Source: an archaeon
GTDB taxonomy: Archaea > Aenigmatarchaeota > Aenigmatarchaeia > GW2011-AR5 > GCA-2688965
Length of the DNA stretch: 21,431 nucleotides
Reading direction: 5' to 3'
Assembly: GCA_002688965.1 (NCBI GenBank)
Contig: NZEE01000001.1
Coordinates: 1-21,431, forward strand
In this document: in pieces, positions 1 to 7,882 of the stretch
Position numbering within the stretch: the stretch's first letter is position 1
Layout of the letters: each line of letters begins with the position of its first letter
The notes under the pieces: generated by a model
Databases searched by the model: none
What the model was told of the DNA's origin: nothing
What the model saw: the letters and a program-made list of their open reading frames with translations, nothing else
Made by a program: the position numbers and the translations under genes

Positions 1-1146
1 AAAAGCACAATTATTAAGAGCTGCTCCTCCACGTTCTTCTACAAACCTAGTTCCCATCATCCATAAACCTCTTCCAGGAGGAAGAAATTTAAAATTAAAT
101 ATCTTGTTGTACATTATTTGTGCAGAGCGTTGTGCCTTAGAATTTTTCCAAGGTAGTCTTAACTTAGAACAATGCTCCTTTTGAACATTAAAAGATCCCT
201 CTACAACTCTCTTTATAGTTTCCCACCATTCCTCATTTTTTCCATCTTCTTCTTTTAATCTGCTATAAGTATTATGACTTGGTATTCCGTCAGTAAAATG
301 AGTTTTTGAAGTAGTACTTAAAACTGCTATCTCTTTTTTGCCAGCATCCCATGTTTTTACAACTTCTGAATATTCTTTATGCCATAAAGCAACTTTACCA
401 TTAGTTATATTTTTATAGTATTTTTCCAAAAGTCTTTTTGGTCTTATGCGTCCAATAAATTCAGCTAACTCTCTTTTTCCATAAATGCTTATTTTCCACA
501 TTGGTTTTCCAGAAGATTTAAATGATGATTTGGATTTGTAAGCCATTTTTTTACTTTTAAAATATTTTATGTTAAGCTTATTTAAATATTTTTCAACTGT
601 TTTTAACATTTCATTTTCGGATTGAATAAAACAAATGCCATTGGATTTGTCCAAACATCCTTCGCCATCAAAAGCTGCTGCTAAGTATCCAGCTTCATAA
701 GACTTGTCTTCTTTCCAAACATTGCTCCATATTGGAAGAAATTTTGGCGTTCTATCTTTTTCAGAAATTAAATCTTTTGTATAAACCCACTCAACCCTAC
801 TTTCTTTTGGAGATTTTTTTGCCAACCATCTATGTTCTGGAGTAGCATATAAAATTTTACCATTTTTTAATTCTATTCCAATAACACTAGCTTCTTCTAT
901 TTTATTGTCTGTTACTGTTGATTCGCATAACAATCTTGTTTTCTTAGTGCTTCTTTCTTCTTCAAAAGCTATTAATTCATCACCAATTTTAAGCTCTCCA
1001 GCTAGTCTCCAAACAAAGTCAGAACATAATATTGGCGTATCTATTGTTACACACCTTAAGTATACAAACTTACCTGCTGGACCCCAATCTGGTTCCACAT
1101 CTTTATATTTTTCTAAAAAGTTCTCAGATAAGTAAAATCTTTGCAT
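1..1146 (-). CDS. nrdJ: Class II (adenosylcobalamin-dependent) ribonucleotide reductase NrdJ, intein-containing, 3' end outside window
   Basis: Reads from ATG at 1146 for 382 codons without a stop and leaves the window at base 1. The enzyme reduces ribonucleotides to deoxyribonucleotides using a B12 radical. The N-terminal extein is residues 1-31. An intein fills residues 32-292. The C-extein restarts at Thr293 with TYSRLKEE, followed by FLPPGRGLWMMGT and LNNCAF. Joined exteins give YLR-TYSR, the pattern I know from monomeric RTPR-type class II reductases. The Cys in LNNCAF is residue 380, which becomes 119 after intein removal; this matches redox Cys119 of the Lactobacillus leichmannii enzyme. 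The thiyl and C-terminal cysteines lie outside the window. The start overlaps the stop of the upstream 112-aa gene by one base (TAATG) and has a good AGGAGA ribosome site. It belongs to the dut operon and supplies dNTPs for phage replication. Family call is confident; exact subclass slightly less so. Confidence 0.9.
   Translation of the reverse strand, partial: MQRFYLSENFLEKYKDVEPDWGPAGKFVYLRCVTIDTPILCSDFVWRLAGELKIGDELIAFEEERSTKKTRLLCESTVTDNKIEEASVIGIELKNGKILYATPEHRWLAKKSPKESRVEWVYTKDLISEKDRTPKFLPIWSNVWKEDKSYEAGYLAAAFDGEGCLDKSNGICFIQSENEMLKTVEKYLNKLNIKYFKSKKMAYKSKSSFKSSGKPMWKISIYGKRELAEFIGRIRPKRLLEKYYKNITNGKVALWHKEYSEVVKTWDAGKKEIAVLSTTSKTHFTDGIPSHNTYSRLKEEDGKNEEWWETIKRVVEGSFNVQKEHCSKLRLPWKNSKAQRSAQIMYNKIFNFKFLPPGRGLWMMGTRFVEERGGAALNNCAF
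271..1053 (-). mobile_element. Intein (261 aa) with LAGLIDADG-type endonuclease domain inside nrdJ
   Basis: It begins at Cys32 of the precursor (codon 1053-1051) and ends at Asn292 (codon 273-271), with Thr293 as the +1 residue. Splicing motifs visible: block A starting CVTIDTPILC with a downstream KIGDEL; block B TPEH at 102-105; LAGLIDADG-like GYLAAAFDGEG at 153-163, with acidic residues in the catalytic position; block F VLSTTSKTHFTDG; block G ending SHN followed by T. All residues needed for splicing (Cys1, TxxH, penultimate His, terminal Asn, +1 Thr) are present, so self-splicing is expected. Only one clear LAGLIDADG motif is visible and the element is shorter than typical two-motif inteins, so the endonuclease may act as a dimer or have decayed. 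Confidence 0.92.
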
Positions 1147-1484
1147 TATTTCTCCTGTTCTTTTATGAGTTTAGCATATTCTTCTACATCTCTCTTATAT
1201 TCGTTTATGATTTCTACAATTTTATCTAAGTCTTCATATTTCATTAGAGAGCAACTAAACCCACACCATTTTCCTTTAAAATTAAAAGCATGTTTTAGAC
1301 CATGCCATAGTCTCTGTAAAAAAGTTTCTCCTGGCATAAGAGTTTCAAAACTAAGATCTTGATCTATATATAAACCTTTTTTGTCATAAAGATAACTAAT
1401 TTTCATTATATGATCTATATCATCACACCCACAAGTAATTATCATATTGTTAGAATCTTCGTATGATTTATATTTAGCAACCAT
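1146..1484 (-). CDS. Small conserved phage protein of unknown function (112 aa)
   Basis: I do not recognise a function. It is an acidic, soluble-looking protein with no signal peptide or membrane segment. Cysteines occur in the pairs CGC near residue 20 and CGFSC in the C-terminal half. The spacing could suit metal binding, but this is speculative. The tail after CSLMKYEDLDKIVEI is charged and helix-prone. It starts 2 bases after the dut stop with GGGAAG as a plausible ribosome site, and its stop overlaps the nrdJ start (TAATG). It is therefore translationally coupled between two nucleotide-metabolism genes, which hints at a related or accessory role but does not prove one. Small proteins of roughly this make-up, with a charged C-terminal helix, are common in phage early regions. 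Confidence 0.7.
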   Translation of the reverse strand: MVAKYKSYEDSNNMIITCGCDDIDHIMKISYLYDKKGLYIDQDLSFETLMPGETFLQRLWHGLKHAFNFKGKWCGFSCSLMKYEDLDKIVEIINEYKRDVEEYAKLIKEQEK

Positions 1485-1486
1485 TC

Positions 1487-1939
1487 TTACTTCCCACTAC
1501 TACCAAATCCTTTTTCTCCCCTATCGGTTTCATCAATTTCTACAGCCTCTTCTATTTGAACATCGGGAATTAAATGAATAATTCCTTGTGCTACTTTATC
1601 CCCTCTATTATATCTAAAAACACCAGCATCCGTTCCTTTAATTCCTTTCTGCGAATTATGTAATATTATTTTAATTTCACCTCTATAATCTTGATCAACA
1701 ACGCCACCGAACACATCTATGCCTTTTGAACCTAGCCCACTTCTACCCTCAATCTTCAACAGAGTTTTAAATTCATGTATTTTTTCCGGTTCCCATGCAA
1801 GTCCTGTTCGGACCATTTTTGTTGTTTCAGGAAGAACTTCTCCATCATCAAGTGCGAAAAAATCAATTCCAGAATCAGTAGCATGGTTATATCTTGCCAT
1901 TATCGCATTTTTGTCAATTTTCTTAAATCGTACTTTCAT
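1487..1939 (-). CDS. dut: dUTPase (deoxyuridine 5'-triphosphate nucleotidohydrolase), trimeric type
   Basis: Hydrolyses dUTP to dUMP and pyrophosphate, keeping uracil out of phage DNA and feeding dTMP synthesis. All five trimeric dUTPase motifs are present in order: motif 1 ATDSGIDFFA (about residues 20-29), motif 2 GRSGLGSKG (65-73), motif 3 GGVVDQDYRGEIKIILHN (78-95, with catalytic Asp83 and Tyr85), motif 4 GDKVAQGIIHLIP (113-125) and motif 5 RGEKGFGSSG (140-149). Its 150 residues are the usual length, so it should be complete and active. The ATG at 1939 follows an AAGGAGATAG ribosome site. It is the first gene after a strong sigma70-like promoter and leads an operon with the 112-aa gene and nrdJ, both tightly packed behind it. 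Confidence 0.97.
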   Translation of the reverse strand: MKVRFKKIDKNAIMARYNHATDSGIDFFALDDGEVLPETTKMVRTGLAWEPEKIHEFKTLLKIEGRSGLGSKGIDVFGGVVDQDYRGEIKIILHNSQKGIKGTDAGVFRYNRGDKVAQGIIHLIPDVQIEEAVEIDETDRGEKGFGSSGK

Positions 1940-1966
1940 AACGAGGCTATCTCCTTTTTTAAGTAT

Positions 1967-1995
1967 AGTATATTATATATGTTGTGTTTTGTCAA
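1967..1995 (-). promoter_or_regulatory. Sigma70-like promoter for the dut-nrdJ operon
   Basis: On the minus strand, a consensus -35 TTGACA (1990-1995) is followed by a 17-base AT-rich spacer and -10 TATACT (1967-1972). It lies in the gap between the SLOG gene and dut, about 28 bases before the start codon, and is followed directly by an AAAAAAGGAGATAG ribosome site. Use of a host-like sigma70 consensus suits early/middle expression of nucleotide metabolism genes. Confidence 0.8.
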
Positions 1996-1997
1996 TT

Positions 1998-2336
1998 TTA
2001 GAATTTGATTAGATCTAGTTTTTTTCTAAAAAACTCAGATAGTTCTAATGATTGTCTAGTTCCAGGTGAGGCTCCATCCCAAAATGCTACACCTCTATCA
2101 GAATATTCCCATATATCTTTATTGCGTATAAATCCAGCTCTCTTGCCGTATCTATTCCAATTGGGTTTAAATTCTACGTATTTAATTCTGTTTTCTTCTG
2201 CGTACTTTTTGGCTAAAGAATCTGCACCACCGGCTCCGCCAGATACAATTTCTGTTACGTTATCGTATTGACTAAGGGTTTGGTTCAGAAGTATATAGTC
2301 CTTGAACGTACGAGAACCTACTACTGCTAATTTCAT
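1998..2336 (-). CDS. SLOG-family (DUF2493, YspA/YpsA-related) putative nucleotide-binding protein
   Basis: A 112-aa Rossmann-like protein. It begins MKLAVVGSRTFKDY. A glycine-rich loop IVSGGAGGADSLAKKYA lies at about residues 31-47, then the conserved FKPNWNRYGKRAG-RNKDI stretch and AFWDGASPGTRQS near the C-terminus. These are hallmarks of the DUF2493 branch of the SLOG superfamily, whose members are predicted to bind or process nucleotide-derived ligands. They are frequent in phages, with the biochemical role unsettled. It is full length. No good Shine-Dalgarno sequence precedes the ATG at 2336 (only GGAA 11 bases upstream), so expression may be low. It lies between the structural block and the dut promoter. 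Confidence 0.88.
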   Translation of the reverse strand: MKLAVVGSRTFKDYILLNQTLSQYDNVTEIVSGGAGGADSLAKKYAEENRIKYVEFKPNWNRYGKRAGFIRNKDIWEYSDRGVAFWDGASPGTRQSLELSEFFRKKLDLIKF

Positions 2337-2373
2337 GTGTTGTTAGTTCCAAATATATTAAAATTGTATTATC

Positions 2374-3525
2374 TTAGAGATAAATACTCCATCTTGCAGT
2401 TATGCTAATGCTATGACTCTTCGTTATAGGGCTTATGTATCGTTTTGCAAATAACATCCCATGTGGCATTCTCTCAAAATTGGTAAATTCTGTCAAGCCA
2501 CTATCGTCCGAAGCAGAATCACTTGCTGGCGTTGTATCTCTTAATCTAAATCTTGCATCACAAAACAGACCAGCTTCTTTAAGTGTAAATCCATTATATG
2601 GATAAAACACTCCTGTACTTACTCCTGTTTGCTCAGGCATTGTAACGGTAAAAGTAATTTTATTTTCTACATTACTATCAAAGTTAAGAGCTACTTCCGA
2701 ACCAGATTGATAAAATCTAGCCTCTCTTTTTGCATAAATAAAAGAAGGATATCCAAGACCCCAATAAGCTTTTGTGGAAAAATATTCTCCACCTACAGTT
2801 TCTATTTTTGTAGAGTCTCCAAAACTGCTCTCATATAAACCGTTCTTAACAGCACCAGTAATTGCCCAGTCTGAATCTGTTATAGCTGGTGTAGCAAGAG
2901 TAGAAGAATAAATATCATTCATAGTTCTATTGTTATTTAAACTATCGCCAGTTGCATCATAATCAGCACTATAAGAATTGTTTTTAGAGTTTGTTATATT
3001 GGAATCAAAAGTTGCTTGGCTCCATCCATCAGTCAAATATTGAGTTAGATAATCACTATCTCCTTTAGTTCCAGCATCACTTACCAAAGCCCAACTTCTC
3101 CATTCAAACCCAGTACCGAATAACATCTTTACAGGAAAAAATGGATAAAGGTGAGTGGTACTATCTCCAACTACTGATCTTGACCACCAATCGTCTGGTC
3201 CAGGCCAAGATATTGTAGAAAAATGTTGTTCACCAGAAACAAGAGTTCCATCAAAATTATAATTAGAATCTCCAGCAGTATCACCTTGTAATGATGCACT
3301 TCTAGTTACACCAATTTGAGAAAAACCTTCTCCAGTTAATAAATGCATAGTTGAATGTTTTGCAAAAATTGTAACAGTGTTATCGTTCTTTTCGTAGTGA
3401 ACTAACTTGCCTTTTTCGTGTGCAAAAATTTCTAATTCTCCACGTAATCTATATGGAAAAACTTCGTCTTCTTTGTTTTTACCTAATAAAATATTAAAGT
3501 TACTCTCAATGATATCTTTTAACAT
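2374..3525 (-). CDS. Putative phage structural (tail-associated) protein, 383 aa
   Basis: Not recognised at family level with certainty. The N-terminus (LKDIIESNFNILLGKN) is helical. The rest looks like a beta-rich virion protein, with a segment containing NDNTVTIFAKHSTMHLLTGE and a YPFFPVKMLFGTGFEWRSW motif I associate with conserved structural proteins of large phages. The C-terminus HSISITARWSIYL reads as a terminal beta strand. It contains six Gly-Asp-Ser/Thr tripeptides, all between about residues 80 and 245, and so shares the peculiarity of the large tail proteins. It starts with ATG behind AGGAGAAAG, downstream of a terminator, so it may be read through or have its own promoter; I could not find one. 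Last structural gene before the metabolic block. Confidence 0.7.
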   Translation of the reverse strand: MLKDIIESNFNILLGKNKEDEVFPYRLRGELEIFAHEKGKLVHYEKNDNTVTIFAKHSTMHLLTGEGFSQIGVTRSASLQGDTAGDSNYNFDGTLVSGEQHFSTISWPGPDDWWSRSVVGDSTTHLYPFFPVKMLFGTGFEWRSWALVSDAGTKGDSDYLTQYLTDGWSQATFDSNITNSKNNSYSADYDATGDSLNNNRTMNDIYSSTLATPAITDSDWAITGAVKNGLYESSFGDSTKIETVGGEYFSTKAYWGLGYPSFIYAKREARFYQSGSEVALNFDSNVENKITFTVTMPEQTGVSTGVFYPYNGFTLKEAGLFCDARFRLRDTTPASDSASDDSGLTEFTNFERMPHGMLFAKRYISPITKSHSISITARWSIYL

Positions 3526-3542
3526 CTACTTTCTCCTGCAAA

Positions 3543-3567
3543 TTTCTGTATCTTATCTTTACAGAAA
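3543..3567 (-). other. Second stem-loop beside the terminator, in the leader of the 383-aa gene
   Basis: A perfect 8-bp inverted repeat, TTTCTGTA / TACAGAAA, with a 9-base loop. It sits immediately downstream (in minus-strand transcription) of the terminator hairpin and just before the AGGAG ribosome site of the 383-aa gene. Its first arm contains most of the terminator U-run, so the two structures compete or stack. Function unknown; an RNA processing or anti-termination role is only a guess. Confidence 0.5.
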
Positions 3568-3595
3568 AAAGGCTACACAATAAAATGTAGCCTTT
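3565..3595 (-). terminator. Rho-independent terminator after the 267-aa gene
   Basis: On the minus strand a 10-bp stem (AAAGGCTACA paired with TGTAGCCTTT, loop of 8 bases) is followed by six T residues. It lies about 20 bases past the stop of the 267-aa gene. In the other direction the hairpin is followed only by TTTAAATT, so it should act mainly on minus-strand transcripts. Confidence 0.85.
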
Positions 3596-3616
3596 AAATT
3601 TCTCAAAATTTATTTC

Positions 3617-4420
3617 TTATCTATCTGGACAATAAACATCGTTGCCATTAGGAAATGCTTTAGGAAAGTTTCTATAGTTTTCATCTTCTCTTAAGATTCC
3701 TCTTCTCTTTAATCCTTCCCAGGTATCATAGAAGACTTCAACTAATCCCTCAAAAACTCCTCTTTCGAAATTTGACTTGTGAGTTCTAAATTCCCTTCTT
3801 TCTCCAGATCCTACTGACACTTTTTCTGGTTCAGCACTAAGACCACGACCGCTACTAACATAACCACTACTTTCATTTACTTGGACAGATGAAGACATGT
3901 CCGGTTCTGAAGACATATTAAAGACATGGACATCCCCCATAGGTTCTATCTTATTATCTGTTGTAGAATTTGCATACCATATCGCATCAGGATACTTCTT
4001 TTCTGGAATCCATGTTGTGGTATACGTAAAATTATAATCTGGCTGCTTTTCTCTATAAATTGCAGCAGCTATTACTCCTATGTTTCTTTCATCGGCACCT
4101 ATTTTGCGAACATAAGATTCACTTTCATCTACAGTGAAATAGAACTCTCTTACTTCATCCTGATTTATTTTCCAACCAGGAATAGTAATGTTTGAATAAG
4201 AGTTAATTATATATCCTCTAGAGTCTTCTGGTGGAAGATGTTTTCCATCGATAACATTTAAGCCATCAACGGAAACAATTCCAAGAATGCGTCTATGGTC
4301 ATTGTTTTTAACTCTTAATTTGAACGCTGTGCCTTTGCGTCCTTCAATCCAGATACGACCGCTTTGGTCACGATAAGTTTTGACTGGTCTTCCTCCGACC
4401 AGTACATCGAAATTGAACAT
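3617..4420 (-). CDS. Conserved phage-associated protein of unknown function (267 aa)
   Basis: The N-terminal half matches a pattern I know from many phage and prophage proteins: a GGRPVKTYRD-like opening, GRIWIEGRKGTAFKLRVKNN, then VSVDGLNVIDGKHLPPEDSR, YIINSYSNITIPGW and finally a GVIAAAIYRE strand. No function is established for it to my knowledge. The region from about residue 150 on is less ordered, Ser/Glu-rich, and ends in a short charged tail with NFPKAFPNG. No signal peptide, membrane helix or enzyme motif is visible, and there are no Gly-Asp-Ser/Thr tripeptides, unlike its neighbours. It has its own promoter inside the end of the preceding gene, a leader hairpin, a strong AGGAGG ribosome site and a terminator, so it is a monocistronic unit. 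That independence suggests different timing or level from the baseplate genes. Confidence 0.75.
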   Translation of the reverse strand: MFNFDVLVGGRPVKTYRDQSGRIWIEGRKGTAFKLRVKNNDHRRILGIVSVDGLNVIDGKHLPPEDSRGYIINSYSNITIPGWKINQDEVREFYFTVDESESYVRKIGADERNIGVIAAAIYREKQPDYNFTYTTTWIPEKKYPDAIWYANSTTDNKIEPMGDVHVFNMSSEPDMSSSVQVNESSGYVSSGRGLSAEPEKVSVGSGERREFRTHKSNFERGVFEGLVEVFYDTWEGLKRRGILREDENYRNFPKAFPNGNDVYCPDR

Positions 4421-4431
4421 ATAACCTCCTG

Positions 4432-4445
4432 CCTCACATTTGAGG
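4432..4445 (-). promoter_or_regulatory. Leader hairpin next to the ribosome site of the 267-aa gene
   Basis: A perfect inverted repeat CCTCA-4-TGAGG lies between the promoter and the AGGAGG ribosome site. The CCTC arm could also pair with the GGAGG of the ribosome site, so a translational switch or an mRNA-stabilising leader structure is possible. Function is inferred from position only. Confidence 0.4.
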
Positions 4446-4461
4446 ACTTTCTATTAACACA

Positions 4462-4491
4462 ATTATATATGCTTTATCTCATCTTTGTCAA
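4462..4491 (-). promoter_or_regulatory. Sigma70-like promoter for the 267-aa gene
   Basis: Minus strand -35 TTGACA (4486-4491), 18-base spacer, -10 TATAAT (4462-4467). The -35 box lies within the last codons of the I-like tail gene (Leu-Thr before Lys-Met-Arg-stop). It shares the AATTGACAAA and CATATATAAT strings with the dut promoter, which supports both as real elements. Confidence 0.75.
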
Positions 4492-7400
4492 TTCTAAATA
4501 ATCAAATCCTTTCTGGTGTGTTGAATCTCCTAGAGTCCAATAAGGACTATTTAACATAATAATTCCACCACTGTCTCCATCATGGTCTATAGAAGTAGTA
4601 ATGTTGAACGTTGTAGTAGCTGTATCTCCAAATAATGAATCTCCCACTACATAAGTACCTTCATTCGAATCTCCAATATCTTTTACTACTATTGTATCAC
4701 CTTCTACTAAGCCGTAATATTTTCCAGGTGAATCATATACAACTACAATACCATTAGAAGAATCTATGCTCTTTATAAATGCTCGTGGATCGTGTAAAAC
4801 ATAACCACCACTTCCAGCCTGATCTGCTCCATCTAATGAATCTCCAAGAGTAATGGTTACAGTATCACCACCACTCCTTGTCACTGATGACACTCTATAA
4901 ATACCATCATTAGTACTGTCATCAGACTCGTAAATTCTTACATAATCATGAAAACTTAAGAACTCATATTCAGCAAACCATGAATCTCCACTATCTCCAC
5001 CTGGATCATATACTTGAACAGTTCCAGGTGATGCATCTATGTTTAGTATCAATCCCCTTTGATCAGTAAGTTTTGTAATAGAAGTAAAATCTGCCGTATC
5101 ACCAGAACCTGTGTCTCCTAATAATTTTTCACTAGCTGTAAAGTTTCCACGATAATACATAGTAAAGAAAGTACTATCTCCATTATCCGTAGTTACCCAA
5201 GCAGCAGCTCCTGAACTGTCTCCATAAACTATTGTAGTAGGATTAAATTGGTCAGTAGAATTAGCGTAGTTTATTCTCCAATAATCATTTCTTTCGGTAT
5301 CATGTATTTGTTCTTCTATTGGTCTTTCATAAGCTAATGCATCCATAGGAGCATTCATTCCAAGATCCATGACGCCAGTGCTAGAAAAATCTCTATCATA
5401 ATTATGAACTGCATTTATAAAACCAGCACGATAATCGAATACAGAATCACCTTCGCTATCGCCTTCATAACTATGATAATACTTTACCCAGTTCGGAACT
5501 TGATATATATTACCGTAAGTATCACCACCAATAACTAATCTTGGAGTCACATAGATATCAGAATCACCTCTATTAACTATAAAATACTTAGTAGAAGAAG
5601 GAAAAGATTCGCTATTTAATACTAATCTTACATAAGTATTTAATATGAAATTGTGACTATCTCCAAATATCAATCTACTATATGGATAAGTGTCTCCTGA
5701 ATCTCCTGAGAAGAAAGTAAAAGAATCACCTGGAGAAAATATAGAATCTCCTACTGGTTGGTTCTTAATTGCATCAACCATTACAAAAAGGTCTCTTTCT
5801 CTTACTTTATAAGTAGTTACTTCATATTCAAATAATCCAGTATCTCCTTGAGTATTTAGGATATTTATTTCTTTATATATATCTTCGTCAGTCCAGTCTG
5901 TATTCGCTCTTTTCAAAACGGCATAAGCAGATAAAGCATTCGTATCACCATTTAAAGAATCCCCATAGATAGCATTGTGAGTATCTGTATGAAATCCACT
6001 TAATAAATGACCTCTAAACGCTCTATTATCTACAAATATAGAACCCCATGTGTCTCCTACCCATCCACTAAGAGCTGGGTTTATAAGTACATAAGTATCT
6101 CCAATTTGTTTTACTGTATGTTGTCTTGGTATGCTATCGCCAGTTAAAGTTGTTACCGGCATTCCAGTAATAAAACTATGTTCTTCTATGGTAGTATCAC
6201 CAATAAATAAACCAAGAGAAATAAAACTATCTCCAGTTGTAGCAGTGAAAGACATGGTATCACCAAATCCAGCAAATGAAGAATCTCCATAAATAGTATC
6301 TCCCCAGTAGTATCTATTTGGATAAACTCCTTGATATAGATGCATCATTACATCTGGTCCACCAATCCATAAGTATCCACCACCTGTTGATTGATCGGTT
6401 CCAGGATAGGTATCTCCAGCTTGAATTCCTGCAACTGAATTTAATGGTCCTTTTAATAATATTGAGGTTCTGTTTAGACCATCGTCATAAGCTCTATGAC
6501 TATCACCATCCGTATCTCCAGCTACAAAATAACTTCCTTGATTTGAAGTGTCTCCAGTTGTATCTCCAGTGAGATATATATAATCGTCTACATGTACCCA
6601 ATCATAAAGTTCCTCATCTGGATCATCTACTATAACAACGGCTCTTGCATCATAACTACTATCTCCTGCATTTACAGTATCACCAATACTTGCATCTATG
6701 GATCTAACGTAATAAGATCTAGTGTAAAGTGTTTGAGATCTATAAATAGGATCTGCTCTATCCCTATCTCTATAATGAATTGCAGAAACAGCATCTTCTG
6801 AATAAGGAGAAGCCACTAATTGTATTTGTCTTGATACATAAGCTGGAGTTAGAAACCTAGCATATAAATCAATTATATCTAAATCATCTGAGACAAGTTC
6901 TGGCTCTTGTTCACTTCCAAGAGACGACAAACTATATTGTATAATGTTTGTCTTAAAGAAAGTGTAAGAATCTCCAGTAAACCAAATAGAATCTCCTATA
7001 AGTTGTCTATAATGAAACCCTCTAGAATCTCCCTCGTCAAACCATTCAGTATATTGATCAAACATTCTTAAGTTTCTTGGAGTAGTAATCATATCTTCGG
7101 TAATTGGATATGGATTAGACATATCATCTGGAATAGCTATTGTTGGTTTATTTGGAGTTAAGTAAAACAAGTGACTATCTTTATCTACAGATAAAGTAAA
7201 TTCATTAGATGATATTCCAGAATCCCCAAATCTTTTATCAAACCAAAATTCCTGTAGTGTTATGTCGAAACCTAAGAAGTTAAAAAATAATTCAAATGAG
7301 TAATTAGAACCTTTTATTTTATAAATATCTATTATGTTTTTAAGTAATTGTCTAAAAGAAGCATCTCTCAATAGTAAATAATCTTCCCTCTGATGACCTA

Positions 7401-7881
7401 TTACTTGTGCTAAGTAATTTAAATATTCAAAAGGAATGTCATCGAGACTGATTACATCAGAGATGTTGTCTATTATCATTGCAAACTTATCAAATTCTCT
7501 AGCAAAGGCTTCTGCAAACAATTCTTTCTTATCAGAATTAGCAGTTTCTCTTAATTGATATATATCATATTCAGGTATATACTTGTGATAATTATCTCTA
7601 AAAAATATTTTAGTAGAAGAATATTTATAAGTATTAAGTATTTGAAGCCTTAATGCAGCTGATAAACTTGCCTCTCCTAAAGCACCAGCCATCGCACTAG
7701 ATAGTACAGTATTGTTTAATAAATCTCTAGAAGAATCACTTGATACAACTGAGTGGTTATCCAGTAATACTTCTGCTAAATCTTCTTTTTCAGTTTGTGT
7801 TGGAACTCCTAAAGCTGCTGATAGTTCGTCGTCTGCGTCAAATAATTCTACTATGCGAGTGATGTCTACAATATCTGCCAT
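4474..7881 (-). CDS. Baseplate/tail protein I-like protein with a long GD[S/T]-rich C-terminal extension (1135 aa)
   Basis: The N-terminal 215 residues resemble the P2 gpI / phage tail protein I family. Around residues 150-215, DDIPFEYLNYLAQVIGHQRE, RQLLKNIIDIYKIKGSNYS and NFLGFDI give the family's pattern of a first helix, a KG turn and a Leu-Gly-Phe strand. gpI-type proteins sit at the baseplate periphery and help attach fibres. Placement directly after J (one base between genes, GAAGGA ribosome site) is the classic J-I order. The remaining 920 residues are beta-rich and hold at least three copies of a small domain with the pattern ID-S-x-G...VVVYD...D-Y-I...N-x-G-Y-x-V. They contain 45 Gly-Asp-Ser/Thr tripeptides, about one every 20 residues, with none in the first 217. 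Family members are usually far shorter (P2 gpI is under 200 aa), so the extension is an addition. Confidence 0.82.
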   Translation of the reverse strand: MADIVDITRIVELFDADDELSAALGVPTQTEKEDLAEVLLDNHSVVSSDSSRDLLNNTVLSSAMAGALGEASLSAALRLQILNTYKYSSTKIFFRDNYHKYIPEYDIYQLRETANSDKKELFAEAFAREFDKFAMIIDNISDVISLDDIPFEYLNYLAQVIGHQREDYLLLRDASFRQLLKNIIDIYKIKGSNYSFELFFNFLGFDITLQEFWFDKRFGDSGISSNEFTLSVDKDSHLFYLTPNKPTIAIPDDMSNPYPITEDMITTPRNLRMFDQYTEWFDEGDSRGFHYRQLIGDSIWFTGDSYTFFKTNIIQYSLSSLGSEQEPELVSDDLDIIDLYARFLTPAYVSRQIQLVASPYSEDAVSAIHYRDRDRADPIYRSQTLYTRSYYVRSIDASIGDTVNAGDSSYDARAVVIVDDPDEELYDWVHVDDYIYLTGDTTGDTSNQGSYFVAGDTDGDSHRAYDDGLNRTSILLKGPLNSVAGIQAGDTYPGTDQSTGGGYLWIGGPDVMMHLYQGVYPNRYYWGDTIYGDSSFAGFGDTMSFTATTGDSFISLGLFIGDTTIEEHSFITGMPVTTLTGDSIPRQHTVKQIGDTYVLINPALSGWVGDTWGSIFVDNRAFRGHLLSGFHTDTHNAIYGDSLNGDTNALSAYAVLKRANTDWTDEDIYKEINILNTQGDTGLFEYEVTTYKVRERDLFVMVDAIKNQPVGDSIFSPGDSFTFFSGDSGDTYPYSRLIFGDSHNFILNTYVRLVLNSESFPSSTKYFIVNRGDSDIYVTPRLVIGGDTYGNIYQVPNWVKYYHSYEGDSEGDSVFDYRAGFINAVHNYDRDFSSTGVMDLGMNAPMDALAYERPIEEQIHDTERNDYWRINYANSTDQFNPTTIVYGDSSGAAAWVTTDNGDSTFFTMYYRGNFTASEKLLGDTGSGDTADFTSITKLTDQRGLILNIDASPGTVQVYDPGGDSGDSWFAEYEFLSFHDYVRIYESDDSTNDGIYRVSSVTRSGGDTVTITLGDSLDGADQAGSGGYVLHDPRAFIKSIDSSNGIVVVYDSPGKYYGLVEGDTIVVKDIGDSNEGTYVVGDSLFGDTATTTFNITTSIDHDGDSGGIIMLNSPYWTLGDSTHQKGFDYLELTKMR

Positions 7882-7882
7882 G

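Noticed and set aside
271..1053. Second LAGLIDADG motif in the intein
   Set aside because: The stretch KRELAEFIGRIRP lies about where it might be, but lacks the acidic end of the motif.
905..2271. Plus-strand open frames opposite nrdJ, dut and the SLOG gene
   Set aside because: They are antisense to well-supported genes, lack ribosome sites and read as low-complexity translations of AT-rich complement.
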